DNA from: Acidobacteria bacterium 13_2_20CM_57_17
GTDB lineage: Bacteria; Acidobacteriota; Terriglobia; Acidiferrales; UBA7541
Reading direction: 5' to 3'
DNA: 33,539 nt
NCBI GenBank assembly: GCA_001914785.1
Contig: MNDE01000046.1
Coordinates: forward strand, 1-33,539
The position numbers and the translations under genes are program-made. Below are positions 32,755 to 33,539 of this stretch, in pieces (the stretch's first letter is position 1; every line of letters starts with the position of its first letter). The notes beneath the pieces were generated by a model, which worked only from the letters and a program-made list of their open reading frames with translations, was not told the origin of the DNA and did no database searches.

Positions 32755-32871
32755 TTACACGGAATCACAAAGAGTCAGCGCTGTGAAAAATGTAAGGGTG
32801 ACAGTAAGAAGCATGCCCGCGCCTAGATCGCTCCTCTGAATTTTTCCAACCTTATGCCAAAAAGAGAACAT
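32755..32871 (-). CDS. Possible 38-residue membrane peptide
   Basis: MFSFWHKVGKIQRSDLGAGM is followed by a hydrophobic helix (LLTVTLTFFTALTL) and ends CDSV. The ribosome-binding site is weak (AGGG 12 bases upstream). It could be a real tail-anchored peptide or chance. The remaining sequence from 32588 to 33108 shows nothing else convincing. Confidence 0.3.
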   Translation of the reverse strand: MFSFWHKVGKIQRSDLGAGMLLTVTLTFFTALTLCDSV

Positions 32872-33108
32872 GTCCGCACATCGGCCCTGCAGCCCAGTCA
32901 ACGGCGACCTCCGACAAGTTCCGGGACCCACAACCCTTCGACCTGTTAACGCCAACGCCGTCGAGACAAACCACGGACTTAGCTTGGAGAAGGCTGGTCT
33001 CAGGATTGCCGTATAATCTTCATAAACTACACTATGATATTTATACTTAACATATAGATGCGTATAGACTACGATATCTCGCATATTTTCATTCTTTGGA
33101 GCAGCTCT

Positions 33109-33528
33109 ATGCCCAACCAATCCGGCGACCTCGGCGCAACTCCGTTCCGGCCTATCCCGCTTGTTCCGATTTACGCGTTCAGCTTTCTATCTGCCTTGAC
33201 TGTAAGCTTCAGTTTTCGATTTGAGCATTCTGCTCACGCGGCTCTCCTAGCTGCAGGTCTTCTGTTTGCAGCGATTGCCGTGGCATGTTTTGCCTGGTTC
33301 CTTCTGGCGGCCGATGAGTTTTTCAAAGCCATCAACTACCAGGCACTCGTTTTTGGATTTGTCAGTTTTCTGGCGCTGACACTTGTGTTCGAGTTTCTCA
33401 GAGCTTTTGGTCTGCGCCTTCCTCCTCTTCCGCGATTCGGAGTCCCGGTCTGCATGATTGTCTTGTGGACCGTAGGCTTGATTCTTGCCGCCTTCTGGCA
33501 AAGGTCGAATGAAGGGCGTGAGGAATGA
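33109..33528 (+). CDS. Four-helix membrane protein
   Basis: A 139-residue membrane protein with four hydrophobic helices: IPLVPIYAFSFLSALTVSFS, LLAAGLLFAAIAVACFAWFL, ALVFGFVSFLALTLVFEFL and VPVCMIVLWTVGLILAAFW. GGAG lies 7 bases before the ATG at 33109; an in-frame ATG at 33058 is less supported. Its last codons overlap the start of the next gene (ATGA at 33525). In many bacteria such small membrane proteins precede a short HTH regulator, which fits the MKTRL start that follows. Confidence 0.7.
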   Translation: MPNQSGDLGATPFRPIPLVPIYAFSFLSALTVSFSFRFEHSAHAALLAAGLLFAAIAVACFAWFLLAADEFFKAINYQALVFGFVSFLALTLVFEFLRAFGLRLPPLPRFGVPVCMIVLWTVGLILAAFWQRSNEGREE

Positions 33529-33539
33529 AAACGCGACTA
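33525..33539 (+). CDS. Start of a coupled gene, cut by the window edge
   Basis: GAGG precedes an ATG that overlaps the stop of the four-helix protein. Only MKTRL is visible. Small XRE regulators of the YozG type often begin this way and follow membrane proteins of this kind, but five residues cannot prove it. Confidence 0.5.

Overview
The window looks like chromosomal DNA of an Acidobacteriota bacterium (class Terriglobia or a close relative). This is inferred from gene content, not from a marker gene. The clues are several stand-alone PilZ proteins, a large Oar-like TonB receptor with an N-terminal carboxypeptidase-regulatory domain, a zinc-finger ECF anti-sigma factor and many short families of unknown function. 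No rRNA, tRNA or CRISPR array was seen.

Left part (1-9270): a loose set of small regulatory and unknown genes. These are a zf-HC2 mini-protein, intact PilZ proteins at 407, 2400 and 5819, a cold-shock-like protein, a KhpA-type KH protein, a Crp/Fnr regulator, a small HTH protein with an operator-like dyad in its promoter, and an RHH-like pair. Repeated and broken copies are mixed in. A roughly 80-base foldable element occurs twice (789, 1784). A 64-residue protein followed by a PilZ gene occurs intact-plus-degenerate at 1932-2403 and broken at 6662-6965. A frameshifted receiver domain lies at 6221-6411.

Centre, plus strand (9274-17147): ECF sigma factor, anti-sigma factor, TonB receptor and secreted S9 prolyl-oligopeptidase-like protease, in that order. 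Centre, minus strand (28192 down to 17203): PqqD-like B1, AraC-type regulator, ABC exporter, GT4 glycosyltransferase, second PqqD-like B1, Sel1-like protein, transglutaminase-like B2, two tandem asparagine-synthetase-like cyclases, and finally a 49-residue precursor peptide whose leader matches the YxxPxL pattern of lasso precursors. The two arms converge at a perfect hairpin (17159-17194).

My reading is one lasso-type RiPP system. The minus arm would make the peptide (B1 plus B2 cleave the leader, the C proteins close the ring), possibly glycosylate it, and export it. The plus arm would sense it, take it up and linearise it, as in astexin/sphingonodin-type clusters of Alphaproteobacteria. 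Unusual points are the duplicated cyclase whose second copy has lost the GGDE motif, two B1 genes with one intact B2, the embedded glycosyltransferase, and a precursor at the 3' end of the gene train. The product, ring and function are predictions.

Right part (28528-33539): two tandem XRE/S24-like regulators transcribed away from the biosynthetic arm, then a minus-strand operon of a small secreted proline-rich peptide, a seven-helix membrane protein and two further proteins, and finally a four-helix membrane protein coupled to a gene cut by the window edge.
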